From Shimia sp. (GTDB taxonomy: Bacteria; Pseudomonadota; Alphaproteobacteria; Rhodobacterales; Rhodobacteraceae): DNA of 64,000 bases. Location: contig NZ_JAKVCW010000008.1 in NCBI RefSeq assembly GCF_022448905.1, positions 124,001 to 188,000 of the forward strand, in the 5' to 3' direction. Under the pieces are notes generated by a model. It was not told where the DNA came from and searched no databases. It was given only the letters and a program-made list of their open reading frames with translations. Shown here in pieces: positions 8,809-16,938 of this stretch (positions are counted from its first letter, which is position 1; each line of letters starts with the position of its first letter). Made by a program: the position numbers and the translations under genes.

Positions 8809-9605
8809 TGCCCGCGGCCTTCATAACCGGCGGCTCTAGCGGCATTGGCTTTGCCGCCGCTTGGGAGCTGGCGATCAAAGGCTACAGCCTCGCGCTGTTT
8901 GCGCGCGACGCTGCCAAACTTCTGGCCGCCCGAGACGCGCTGCTGGAGGCGGCCCCGGACATCGAAGTTGAAGTCTTCGCCGTAGATGTGGCCAACCGCG
9001 CAAGCTTTGTCGAAGCGCTAAAAGCGGCAGTGCGCAAAATTGGCCCACCGGACATGGCCATTGCCAGTGCGGGCATCGCCGAGCCGGGCCTGTTCCGCGA
9101 GCAAAGCTTTGAACAGCATCAGCGCCATATGGACGTGAACTATTTTGGCACGCTCACCTTCATCGAGACCTTGCGTGGGCCCATGGCAGCCTCGGGCGGC
9201 GGGCGCTTTGGCCTGATCGCCTCCGGTGCGGCTTTCTTTGGCATCTACGGCTATGGTGCCTATGCGCCCTCCAAATTTGCCCTGCGCGGATTGGCGGAAA
9301 TCCTACATCTGGAGTTAGAAAACACCAACATCTCGGTGACGCTGATCTACCCACCGGACACCGACACGCCCCAGCTTGAGGCGGAAAAACGCACCAAGCC
9401 TAGCGCCACGCAAGAAATCACCGAGGGTGGCGGATTGTGGCAGCCGGTGGATGTGGCTGGCCGCCTGATCAAAGGCATGGAAGAGGGCAAACCGGTGGTC
9501 ACACCGGGGCCGCAAATGCTGCTGCTGAACGGTCTCAGCAGCCTGATTTCGCCCATCCTGCGCTGGCATCAGAGGCGGATCATCCGCAAACACGAGGCCA
9601 AATGA
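8808..9605 (+). CDS. Short-chain dehydrogenase resembling 3-ketodihydrosphingosine reductase (KDSR)
   Basis: This 265-residue SDR has the NADP-binding motif TGGSSGIG (7-14) and the catalytic Ser139, Tyr152 and Lys156 (YAPSKFALRGLAE). Beyond the generic fold it carries YPPDTDTP at 181-188, followed by a Glu-rich turn and KPSATQEITE. This arrangement is characteristic of the eukaryotic KDSR/TSC10 group. The expected reaction is NADPH reduction of 3-ketosphinganine to sphinganine, the step after the synthase at the head of the operon. It overlaps the gene before by one base (TGATG) and the gene after by ATGA. A general SDR role cannot be excluded, but the motif plus context is strong. Confidence 0.85.
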   Translation: MPAAFITGGSSGIGFAAAWELAIKGYSLALFARDAAKLLAARDALLEAAPDIEVEVFAVDVANRASFVEALKAAVRKIGPPDMAIASAGIAEPGLFREQSFEQHQRHMDVNYFGTLTFIETLRGPMAASGGGRFGLIASGAAFFGIYGYGAYAPSKFALRGLAEILHLELENTNISVTLIYPPDTDTPQLEAEKRTKPSATQEITEGGGLWQPVDVAGRLIKGMEEGKPVVTPGPQMLLLNGLSSLISPILRWHQRRIIRKHEAK

Positions 9606-10471
9606 CCACCCTCACGTTACCCCAGGTTACCACCGCAATTGTCGCCATCTACGCCTTTGGTTTTGGCATCATTGCCGTACTCGCAATGATCCCCGCCCGC
9701 CGCAAAGACGCGATTGAGTTTGGCAAAACGCTCGGCACCGCCGTTGCCTTGATTGCTGTGCTGACGGCGCTGTTTTGGCTTGGAGATACCGCGCTATTCA
9801 TCGCCCTTCCCGCAATCGTGGCGCGCATCAGCTACGAAGTTGTCTTTGTGCGCCTGCCCTCAAAACAAACCGCCTTCCTGCTCGGCCTCGCAGCAGCCGC
9901 ATTGGCCTGTGCCGCCATGGTGTTTGAATGGGGTGGCTTGGCCGCTTTGGGCCTGTTTTTCATTGCCCTCGCCCGGCTGATCATCGGACGGCGCAAAGCC
10001 ATCGCGTCCACGCTGGTCTTCCCAATCCTGCCCGCCTGCCTGCTGGCCTCAGGCACAGCCGACCCAGCCCTTGCCGCACTCCTGCTCGCCACCTACCTGA
10101 TGGTGGAAATCTTCGACAGCTTTGCGCTGTTCTTCGGCGCCATGTGGGGCCGCACCAAAGCCTTCCCCACTCTCAGCCCCAACAAAACCGTTGAAGGCCT
10201 GCTCGGCGGCGGCTTCGCCCTGCTGACCCTCTCCCTGATCACCGCCGCCTTCCTCGACCTGCCACTCTTGCCCGCCGCCCTCACCGCGCTGCTTGTCGGT
10301 GTCCTCGCAGTGGTCGGCGACCTCGCCGCCTCGCGCCACAAACGCATCGCAGGCGTGAAAGACTTCCCGCAAGTCCTGCCCCGTCAGGGCGGCCTTTTGG
10401 ACAGTCTCGACAGCTGGATCGCCGCCGGCGCGGGCATCACCGCCCTGCACACAGTCACGCAACTGTGGTGA
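9602..10471 (+). CDS. CdsA-like phosphatidate cytidylyltransferase family protein
   Basis: This 289-residue polytopic membrane protein has about seven to eight helices. It carries LSPNKTVEG (191-199) and the C-terminal CdsA signature region at 244-270 (SRHKRIAGVKDFPQVLP then RQGGLLDSLD). The usual His-Gly-Gly and Asp-Arg positions of the signature read Gln-Gly-Gly and Asp-Ser here, so this is a divergent member. The expected chemistry is CTP-dependent formation of CDP-diacylglycerol or a related CDP-lipid in the inner membrane, giving the activated donor for the CDP-alcohol phosphatidyltransferase in the same operon. It starts by ATGA overlap with the SDR. A housekeeping cdsA near dxr/lpxD would be expected elsewhere. 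Confidence 0.85.
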   Translation: MTTLTLPQVTTAIVAIYAFGFGIIAVLAMIPARRKDAIEFGKTLGTAVALIAVLTALFWLGDTALFIALPAIVARISYEVVFVRLPSKQTAFLLGLAAAALACAAMVFEWGGLAALGLFFIALARLIIGRRKAIASTLVFPILPACLLASGTADPALAALLLATYLMVEIFDSFALFFGAMWGRTKAFPTLSPNKTVEGLLGGGFALLTLSLITAAFLDLPLLPAALTALLVGVLAVVGDLAASRHKRIAGVKDFPQVLPRQGGLLDSLDSWIAAGAGITALHTVTQLW

Positions 10472-10511
10472 GACCCTTGCCAGCCCCCGCCTTGGCAGAG
10501 ACACTCACCCC

Positions 10512-11660
10512 ATGAGACAACACCGCCCTCACACACGCAAATTTGTGCTGCCCCTGCCCCGGCTGCCAATTGTGCGCGTGCTGGGCAAGCCGTTGATCTT
10601 GCGGCTGTTGCTGCTTCTTTTGGTGATCGAAGCCATATTCCTCGCCGAAAGCTTCACCACTCTGATGGAGCATGCCCTACGCTACGAAGGCACCGCACGC
10701 GACGTGCTGCATTTGCTCAGCTTCAAGACACCCGAGATCCTCGACCTCGCCCTCGCCATCAGCCTGCTGATCGCCACCTATTTTGCCACGCAGGACGCCC
10801 GCAATCGCGGCGAGCTGGTGATCCTCGCCACCGCGGGCATCCACTGGGGCCGCGTGATCGCCTTTGTGCTGCTGCTGGGCACCTGCGGCGGGTTGCTCAG
10901 CTTTCTCAACGCCGGGCTGGTGCTGCCGATGGCCAAATACGGCGAACGCCTCGCCCTCGCCGCGCTGCAAAAAGACCACGTGCTGTCCCGCATCAACACC
11001 AGCACCGATCACACCACCCTGCAAACCATCCGCGACACCACTTTCATTGCCACCCCACCGCAGGACGCAGCCCAGTCTCGCGGCCAGCTGTTTGTGTTTC
11101 AGCCAAATCAAAACGGCAACTGGCGGGTGGCGCAATCGCAGGACTGGCAGGTCACCGACCCAGCCCCGGCCGATACCCACACCATCACGCTCCAATCACT
11201 TTCTGTGCTCGAAGCGCCCTACCCAAGTGGACAACCCAAACCGCTCAACCGGTTTAAGACCGCCCAAGCCAGCTTTGCCTTTCAAATGGCGGACGCCCTG
11301 CCCACACCGGACACCACCCGCACCGCCGCGGAGCAACTGCTGGATCTGAACGCCAATCAACCCGCCCAACTCACCCGCCTTGTCACTCGCGCGCTGATGG
11401 TGCCCATGGCAGGGCTGCTGGCCTTGGCCGCCTTGCTGATCGGGGGCGCGGGTCCTTGGCGTCATGCCGCCCTGCCCTTGGTCGCGCTGCTGATGATGTC
11501 CGTCGATGTGGCCAGCCGCGCCCTGCTGGCGGAATGGTCCGCCACATTCCCAACACCAGTTCTCTTGCTGCTTGCACTGGCCTTTTACCTCGGCCCTCCG
11601 CTCACCTACCTGCTCTGGCGCGGCGAAGCGCTGATGACCCCGCAACGAGGCCGCACATGA
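10512..11660 (+). CDS. LptF/LptG family permease, first of a pair
   Basis: This 382-residue membrane protein belongs to the LptF/LptG superfamily, whose members take lipopolysaccharide out of the inner membrane with LptB2C. It has about three helices before a large periplasmic domain (roughly 130-285) and three after it. The short loop DARNRGELVILATAGIHWGR (about 98-117) matches the coupling-helix region that meets the ATPase. It is translationally coupled by ATGA to a second, similar permease. No lptB, lptC or lptA gene is nearby. Because it sits among lipid-synthesis genes, I infer a paralog dedicated to exporting the operon's lipid rather than the housekeeping LPS extractor. Confidence 0.85.
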   Translation: MRQHRPHTRKFVLPLPRLPIVRVLGKPLILRLLLLLLVIEAIFLAESFTTLMEHALRYEGTARDVLHLLSFKTPEILDLALAISLLIATYFATQDARNRGELVILATAGIHWGRVIAFVLLLGTCGGLLSFLNAGLVLPMAKYGERLALAALQKDHVLSRINTSTDHTTLQTIRDTTFIATPPQDAAQSRGQLFVFQPNQNGNWRVAQSQDWQVTDPAPADTHTITLQSLSVLEAPYPSGQPKPLNRFKTAQASFAFQMADALPTPDTTRTAAEQLLDLNANQPAQLTRLVTRALMVPMAGLLALAALLIGGAGPWRHAALPLVALLMMSVDVASRALLAEWSATFPTPVLLLLALAFYLGPPLTYLLWRGEALMTPQRGRT

Positions 11661-12805
11661 GCTGGCGCCGTCACACAGGCTTGGCCGTGCGCGCCATGGT
11701 GCGCGGCGATCTCGCCGCCATTGGCTTCATGATGTTCATCCTGCTGGTTGTGGCCCTGACCATTGATCTGGCCAAATGGCTCGACACCGTCCGCGCTCGT
11801 GCGGAGGCCACGGACAGCCCGCTGTGGCAGGTGCTGTTGCCTTACATTGGCTACCGCAGCACCGACATCGTGACCCGCCTGCTGACAATGGCCTGCGTCG
11901 CGGGCGGCTTTGTGGTGACCCTGTTGCGCCATCAACGGCTGGATGATGTGGTGCTGGCCGCCGCGGGTGCCAGTCCAAGCCTGCGCCTCACGGCCCTGCT
12001 GATCTCTGGCCTATTGCTGGGCACCGTGCAAATGGCCGGTGAAAACTGGCTGCGCCCCACTGCGGTAGAGGCTCAAGTCGCGGCCAATCTCGGCGACTAT
12101 GGCAACCGCTATTACGACACCGACGTGGGCACGCAATGGGTGCTCACCGACACCCGCGCCTTGCGCGCCACTGTCACCCGTGGCCCGGAGGCCCAGCTCA
12201 GCAACCTGATGCTGTTTTACGGCATCGATCAGCCAGCGCTCACCCACGTTTTGCACGCAAACACCGTCACCCCACGCGGCCTGTTAAATGTCTGGACCCT
12301 CAAAGACGTGACCATTTGGGACACCACCAAAAAGTCACCAGAGATAGAGCCCAAACTCGACCTCGCGCTGAATATCTCCGCTGAAAAGCTGCGCTGGTAC
12401 GGCATCGACGGCTACTACCTGCCCAACGACGTCGCCCGCATCATTGCCGCCACCGACACGTCTGAGGCCACCCCCACGGCCACAGACGCAGGCACCGCAC
12501 TCGCCGTGCGCAAGGTTGCGATCTTCTTGCCCAGCATCTTTGCCTTCTTGGGTGTCAGCCTCGCAAGCCTCGGCACCCAAGGCCGCCGCTTGTCGCCGTT
12601 CAAACTGCTGGCGCTCGCCACGGTAGGCTACCTCGCTGTGGTGTCCGTGAAAGTCTTCTGGGCGCTTGGCATCCATGGCGTTGTGCCACCCATGCTGGCC
12701 GCCACCCTGCCCGCGTTCTTTGCGCTTGGCCTCGCCACGCTCCTGCAACTGTATCAAGCTGGTTACCTGCCACACCTGCGCCGCACCACACGGAGCCTGC
12801 CATGA
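11657..12805 (+). CDS. LptF/LptG family permease, second of a pair
   Basis: This 382-residue partner of the preceding permease has the same architecture. It has N-terminal helices including IGFMMFILLVVALTIDLAKW (about 22-41), a coupling-helix loop RHQRLDDVVLAAAGASPS, a periplasmic beta-rich domain (about 125-290) and three C-terminal helices. The true start is the ATG at 11657, inside the ATGA junction with the first permease; longer upstream frames are not coding. It ends in an ATGA overlap with the glycosyltransferase gene, so permease pair and glycosyltransferase are made together. Heterodimer formation is inferred from the pairing and from known LptFG. Confidence 0.85.
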   Translation: MSWRRHTGLAVRAMVRGDLAAIGFMMFILLVVALTIDLAKWLDTVRARAEATDSPLWQVLLPYIGYRSTDIVTRLLTMACVAGGFVVTLLRHQRLDDVVLAAAGASPSLRLTALLISGLLLGTVQMAGENWLRPTAVEAQVAANLGDYGNRYYDTDVGTQWVLTDTRALRATVTRGPEAQLSNLMLFYGIDQPALTHVLHANTVTPRGLLNVWTLKDVTIWDTTKKSPEIEPKLDLALNISAEKLRWYGIDGYYLPNDVARIIAATDTSEATPTATDAGTALAVRKVAIFLPSIFAFLGVSLASLGTQGRRLSPFKLLALATVGYLAVVSVKVFWALGIHGVVPPMLAATLPAFFALGLATLLQLYQAGYLPHLRRTTRSLP

Positions 12806-13920
12806 AGATTGTGCAGCTGACGCCCTACGCCATGGACCGCCCCGGCGGGGTGCAAAGCAACATCCGTGACCTCGCCGCTTGGTGCCGTACCCAAGGCCAT
12901 GAGGTGCGCATCGTCGCGCCGCCGGGTAATCCGGCGCACAAAGAAGAGGGCCTGATGACGGTTGGCAGCGCCCGACCGTGGTCGATCCATGGCACCAGTT
13001 TCGAGGTCAGTCGCGCCACGCGCCAAGACATCAAAACCGCCGTGTCAGAGCTGCGTGACTGGGGCGCGGAGGTCATCCACATGCACACGCCATGGACCCC
13101 GCTTTTGCCGTGGCAGATGTGGCGCGCCCTCAAGCTGCCCAGCATCGCCACCTTCCACGCCACCCTGCCGGAAGGCGCGGGGTTCGACCCCATGTCCGCC
13201 GCTCTGCGCCGCGTGGGCCACTACTTTAACCGTAGCATCAGCCGCGTAGTCGTGCCGTCCATGGCGCCGTTTCGCCAATGGGAGGCCGCCGGTGCCAATC
13301 CTGTGCCCGTCATCTTGCCGCCCAGCATCGACCTGTCAGACTGGCGCGCCGCAGGAGAGTCTGCAAAGCCATCCAAAGCCTTCCGCGTGGTCTACATGGG
13401 GCGTTTGGAAGCCCGCAAAGGTGTGTCTGTTCTGCTCGACGCTTGGCACACCGTGACCACAGCCGTCCCCAACGCTGAATTGATCATCGCAGGCGCAGGC
13501 GAAGAGGAACCCGCCCTGCGCCTGCAAGCGGCCAACTTGCCGAACATCACCTTCAAACCGCCGCCCAGTGATGCCGAAGCCCGCGCCCTCATTGCCTCTG
13601 CTGATGTCTTCGCCGCTCCTGCCTTGCATGGCGAGAGCTTTGGCCTTGTGCTGATCGAGGCCATGGCCGCAGGCACCCTGCCAGTCGCCGCCGCCAACGA
13701 GGGCTTTGCCACCGTGATGACCGGAATAGGTGCGGACCTGCTGGTGCCGCCCGGAGACGCCGCCGCTCTGGCGCAAACGCTGATCAACCTGGCAAATGAT
13801 CCCGACAATCGAGCCCGATTGAGCAAATGGGCGAGCAAACACGCCATGGAATTTGACGTTGCCACCGTAGGCCCCGAATACGTGAAATTATACGCACAGG
13901 CCTTGGCCGCCCCGACCTAA
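12802..13920 (+). CDS. GT4 glycosyltransferase resembling phosphatidylinositol mannosyltransferase PimA
   Basis: This 372-residue GT-B enzyme has the donor-site EX7E motif at Glu278 and Glu286 (HGESFGLVLIEAMAAG). The N-terminal domain begins LTPYAMDRPGGVQSN with Pro-Gly-Gly-Val-Gln at 14-18, followed by GHEVRIVAP and ATFHAT. This pattern is very close to what I know of mycobacterial PimA, which adds mannose to phosphatidylinositol at the cytoplasmic face. With an inositol-phosphate synthase and PIP-synthase-like gene in the same operon, glycosylation of an inositol lipid is the natural inference. The sugar donor (GDP-mannose, UDP-hexose or other) is not determined. Confidence 0.85.
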   Translation: MKIVQLTPYAMDRPGGVQSNIRDLAAWCRTQGHEVRIVAPPGNPAHKEEGLMTVGSARPWSIHGTSFEVSRATRQDIKTAVSELRDWGAEVIHMHTPWTPLLPWQMWRALKLPSIATFHATLPEGAGFDPMSAALRRVGHYFNRSISRVVVPSMAPFRQWEAAGANPVPVILPPSIDLSDWRAAGESAKPSKAFRVVYMGRLEARKGVSVLLDAWHTVTTAVPNAELIIAGAGEEEPALRLQAANLPNITFKPPPSDAEARALIASADVFAAPALHGESFGLVLIEAMAAGTLPVAAANEGFATVMTGIGADLLVPPGDAAALAQTLINLANDPDNRARLSKWASKHAMEFDVATVGPEYVKLYAQALAAPT

Positions 13921-13978
13921 GGCGTTCCGGCCCTTGCCAAACTTGCCGACCGCATGCCACACCTGACTCAAGATTTTT

Positions 13979-13999
13979 GCCTGTGACAGGCGCTTTTTT
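13979..13999 (+). terminator. Terminator-like or attenuator hairpin inside the lipid operon
   Basis: GCCTG at 13979-13983 pairs with CAGGC at 13987-13991 across a TGA loop and is followed by GCTTTTTT. The stem is only five base pairs, so termination may be partial. It lies in the 106-base gap between the glycosyltransferase and kinase genes, the largest gap in the operon, and could lower expression of the last two genes. Confidence 0.5.
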
Positions 14000-14026
14000 A
14001 GGACGACGTTTTTTGAGGTGCGCCGC

Positions 14027-15553
14027 GTGACAAAGGGCGATTTGGTCATATCAGCCGACTTTGGCACCTCCGGCGTGAAGGTCGGCGTGGTGGACAGCAG
14101 CCTCTCTGTTTTGGCCCGCGTCACCGAGAGCTATCCGTTGGTTCTAAAAACCGGCGGCATCGCCGAACAATCCCCCGACGATTGGTGGGGCGCATTGGCC
14201 CATGCGCTGGCCACCCTTCGCCAAGAGGTGCCGGACCTGTCCAAACGCGCCGCCGCACTGGTGTTTTCCTCGCAACTCTGCGGGCTGGTCTGTTGCGACG
14301 CCAATGGCACGCCCCTGCGGCCTTGCCTGACATGGCTCGACAAACGGGCCGCCCCTTTGGGCAAAAAACTCACCGGCGGCTTTCCGGAGGTGCATGGCTA
14401 TAACCTCCCACGCCTGCTCAAGTGGCTACGCCTGGCCAATGGCGCGCCCGCCAAAAACGGCATGGACCCCACCGCAAAGATGCTCTGGGTGATGCGGCAG
14501 GAACCGGAAATCTACGCCAAGACCCGCTGGATGGTGGATGTGAAAGACTGGCTGGTGCACCGCGCCACCGGCGAGATGACCACCAGCCCCGAAAGCGCCA
14601 ATCTCAGCTGGGTCATGGACAGCCGCACCGGCCGCGAAGGCTGGTCCGATGCGCTTTGCGCCTTCACCGGCATCGAGCGCGCCAAACTGGCCCCGATCAC
14701 CCAAGCCGACACCATCGTGGGCACCCTCACGCCCCAGGCTGCCGCCGAGCTTGGCCTCGACGCCACGGTCAAAGTCTTGGGGGGCACGTCTGATGTCATG
14801 GCCTCCGCATTGGGTTCCGGCGAAGTGAACGACGGCGCGCTGCACATCTCGGTGGCCACCTCCGCCTGGATCGCAGGGTTCTTCCCCACCCGCCGCCTGT
14901 CTGTGGCGCATTCCTACGCCACCATCACCTCCGGCCTCGGCTACCGCCCCCTGCTGATCGCCAGCCAGGAAAACGCCGGGTCCGCGCTTGATTGGGTCTG
15001 CCAACTCACCGGCAACGGCGCCAAAGACACCCGCTTTGCCGCCATCGGCACACCCCAAGATGATGACCCGTTCTTTCTGCCCTGGCTCGCGGGCGAACGG
15101 GTGCCGGTGGACAACTCCGCCCTGCGCGGCACCTTCCACGGCCTGAGCCTGCACCACGACAAAAATGCCCTGCGCCGCGCCACCATCGAAGGCGTTGCGC
15201 TCAATCTCCGCTGGGCTATGTCCAAAGTCGCCCGCGAGAAAGGCGCCCAAACCTTCGGCCCGCTCTCCATTGTCGGTGGCGTCGCCTCTGACCCGGTCTT
15301 TGCCCAAACGCTGGCCGACGCGCTCAACCGCGACATCCGCGTCTGCTCCGCCCGTCACGCCGGTATGCTTGGCACCGCCACATTGGCCGCGCCACTGATG
15401 GGCTGGGCAGGTAGTGTGTGCGATGCCGCCGCCACGCTCAAAACCCGCACCTCCGCCAGTTACACGCCTAACCCAACACGCACCGCCCAACTCGCCGCCC
15501 GCGCCGAACAACTCGCCAAAATCCGCCGCCTCGCGATCCGCAGCTACACCTGA
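14027..15553 (+). CDS. FGGY-family carbohydrate kinase
   Basis: This 508-residue kinase of the xylulokinase/glycerol-kinase family has an N-terminal phosphate motif (SADFGTSGVKVGVVD), a substrate-contact region near SSQLCGLVCCD and TWLDKRA, and the C-terminal adenosine motif SIVGGVASDPVFAQTLAD. I place the start at the GTG at 14027, where GAGG lies eight bases upstream, rather than the GTG at 14018 that would overlap that ribosome site. FGGY enzymes act on sugars and polyols; which one is phosphorylated here is unknown. Its place 11 bases before the phosphatidyltransferase gene suggests a head-group or precursor polyol, but it could be an unrelated catabolic kinase. Confidence 0.85.
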   Translation: MTKGDLVISADFGTSGVKVGVVDSSLSVLARVTESYPLVLKTGGIAEQSPDDWWGALAHALATLRQEVPDLSKRAAALVFSSQLCGLVCCDANGTPLRPCLTWLDKRAAPLGKKLTGGFPEVHGYNLPRLLKWLRLANGAPAKNGMDPTAKMLWVMRQEPEIYAKTRWMVDVKDWLVHRATGEMTTSPESANLSWVMDSRTGREGWSDALCAFTGIERAKLAPITQADTIVGTLTPQAAAELGLDATVKVLGGTSDVMASALGSGEVNDGALHISVATSAWIAGFFPTRRLSVAHSYATITSGLGYRPLLIASQENAGSALDWVCQLTGNGAKDTRFAAIGTPQDDDPFFLPWLAGERVPVDNSALRGTFHGLSLHHDKNALRRATIEGVALNLRWAMSKVAREKGAQTFGPLSIVGGVASDPVFAQTLADALNRDIRVCSARHAGMLGTATLAAPLMGWAGSVCDAAATLKTRTSASYTPNPTRTAQLAARAEQLAKIRRLAIRSYT

Positions 15554-15564
15554 AGGACACCGCC

Positions 15565-16176
15565 ATGATTGATGGCCTGATGAAATCCACCATCGACCCG
15601 CTGTGGGAGGCCATGGCCACCCCCTTGGTCAAAGCCCGCCTGACACCCAATCAGGTTACCTTCATCGGTCTGGTGCTGATCCTCCTCGTTTCGCTGGCCT
15701 ATCTCTGGCACCAATCGCCCGCGCTGTACGGCGCAACCCTGATCGTGGCCTTTGTGTTTGACGCGCTGGACGGGGCGGTCGCCCGCCGTCGCAACATGTC
15801 CACCAAAGCCGGCGGCTATTTTGACGCCATGGTCGACCGCTACCAAGAGCTCGCCGTGCTCGCCACGCTGGCGCATATTCATGACGCCTGGCCGCTGGCG
15901 CTGGCCTGTTTCTCAGGCTCGATCATCACCTCCTACGCCAAAGCCCGCACCGCCATCGAAATGCCCGTGTCCAACACCGACTGGCCCGACTTCTTTGAGC
16001 GGATGGAGCGCGTGATCTACCTCTGCGCCATGCTGCTGATCGCAGGCGTGCTCGGCGACACCGCCATCCTCTGGGGCCTTGCCGGGTTTGCCATTCTTGC
16101 CCACGTCACCGCGCTACAACGCGCCCGCCGCGCCACACAGATGCTGCGCGCTCAGGACGCCTCCAGCGACGAATAG
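15565..16176 (+). CDS. CDP-alcohol phosphatidyltransferase, PIP-synthase-like
   Basis: This 203-residue membrane enzyme transfers a phosphatidyl group from a CDP-lipid to an alcohol. The full active-site motif is present: Asp66, Asp69-Gly70, Ala73-Arg74, Gly83, Asp87, Asp91 (from FDALDGAVARRR to FDAMVD). The C-terminal half SYAKARTAIE then FFERMERVIY resembles the archaeal and mycobacterial phosphatidylinositol-phosphate synthases, which use inositol 1-phosphate as acceptor. This fits the inositol-phosphate synthase encoded upstream. A clear AAGGA lies seven bases before the ATG. The gene's last 25 bases overlap the convergent gene on the other strand. Confidence 0.88.
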   Translation: MIDGLMKSTIDPLWEAMATPLVKARLTPNQVTFIGLVLILLVSLAYLWHQSPALYGATLIVAFVFDALDGAVARRRNMSTKAGGYFDAMVDRYQELAVLATLAHIHDAWPLALACFSGSIITSYAKARTAIEMPVSNTDWPDFFERMERVIYLCAMLLIAGVLGDTAILWGLAGFAILAHVTALQRARRATQMLRAQDASSDE

Positions 16177-16934
16177 TGCGCCCGGCTTGCCTTCCAGGCA
16201 CACCACATATCCGGAGCATAGCTCATCACGTAAAACAAAAACGAACTCAGAAGAAACAACTCCGTGCTGACATAGGCCAAATAGACCTCGAACCGGATCG
16301 AGTCTGGCGCATAGCCCTTCCCCAAAAACAACGCCAAGTAAGCCAGTCCCAGATAAATCGGCACCCAAACGTACACCCGCCGCCACCCGGCAAACCGCGG
16401 TGACCAAACGCGCCCGGCGACTTGACCTTCTGGACCCAATGCGGCGTAGCTGCGGGACAACACCTCGCCAAAGACCACAACAAAGGCTTGGCTGAAGAAG
16501 AACAAATAGCTACCCGCCATATGCTCATCACGAAAATGCGGAAACCTGTATTGGCTTAGGATCACCAGACCAACACAGGCCAAGAGTTGCAGCACCACTA
16601 CGATCCAGGTGAGCACGGCAATCCGCCGCGTGCCATTGCCGCTGGCTTGCAGCTCCCGCAAAGTTGGAAGCGTCAACAGGCACACGCCGACAAACAGGAC
16701 CGGCGCGCCAAGCAAAAGCCAATCCGCAAAAGGCTCGCCAATGCGCGGATCCCCAATGGACTCGCTGATGGTGTACGGCCGCTCGGCGGTTTTCTCCGGG
16801 TAAAACCCCGCAAATTTCCACCGCGCGGGATAGATTTGCGCATTCACCAACAGGGTGACAAATCCGGTTGTGACCAAAGACACCAGCATCGCCCAACCAG
16901 TGCTCAGCGCCGGGCGCCATTGCGTTTCACTCAT
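16152..16934 (-). CDS. Six-helix membrane protein of unknown function, possibly Frag1/DRAM/Sfk1-like
   Basis: This 260-residue protein has about six hydrophobic helices (near 10-33, 72-92, 105-126, 142-160, 190-208 and 220-243). The first periplasmic loop reads PYTISESIGDPRIGEPFADW, which recalls the short Ile-Ser-Asp-Gly-Pro loop of Frag1/DRAM/Sfk1 proteins, but I hold that only loosely. The start is the ATG at 16934, four bases after the ABC transporter stop and with AGAGG about nine bases upstream, so it is the second gene of a two-gene operon. Its 3' end overlaps the lipid operon's last gene by 25 bases on the opposite strand. Confidence 0.72.
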   Translation of the reverse strand: MSETQWRPALSTGWAMLVSLVTTGFVTLLVNAQIYPARWKFAGFYPEKTAERPYTISESIGDPRIGEPFADWLLLGAPVLFVGVCLLTLPTLRELQASGNGTRRIAVLTWIVVVLQLLACVGLVILSQYRFPHFRDEHMAGSYLFFFSQAFVVVFGEVLSRSYAALGPEGQVAGRVWSPRFAGWRRVYVWVPIYLGLAYLALFLGKGYAPDSIRFEVYLAYVSTELFLLSSFLFYVMSYAPDMWCAWKASRAHYSSLEAS

Positions 16935-16938
16935 ACCT

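Noticed and set aside
14018..14027. GTG at 14018 as start of the FGGY kinase
   Set aside because: It would lie on the GAGG ribosome site; GTG at 14027 has correct spacing to that site.
14426..15511. A 361-codon minus-strand frame across the FGGY kinase
   Set aside because: Gly/Ala/Val-rich shadow of a kinase with intact motifs; no ribosome site.
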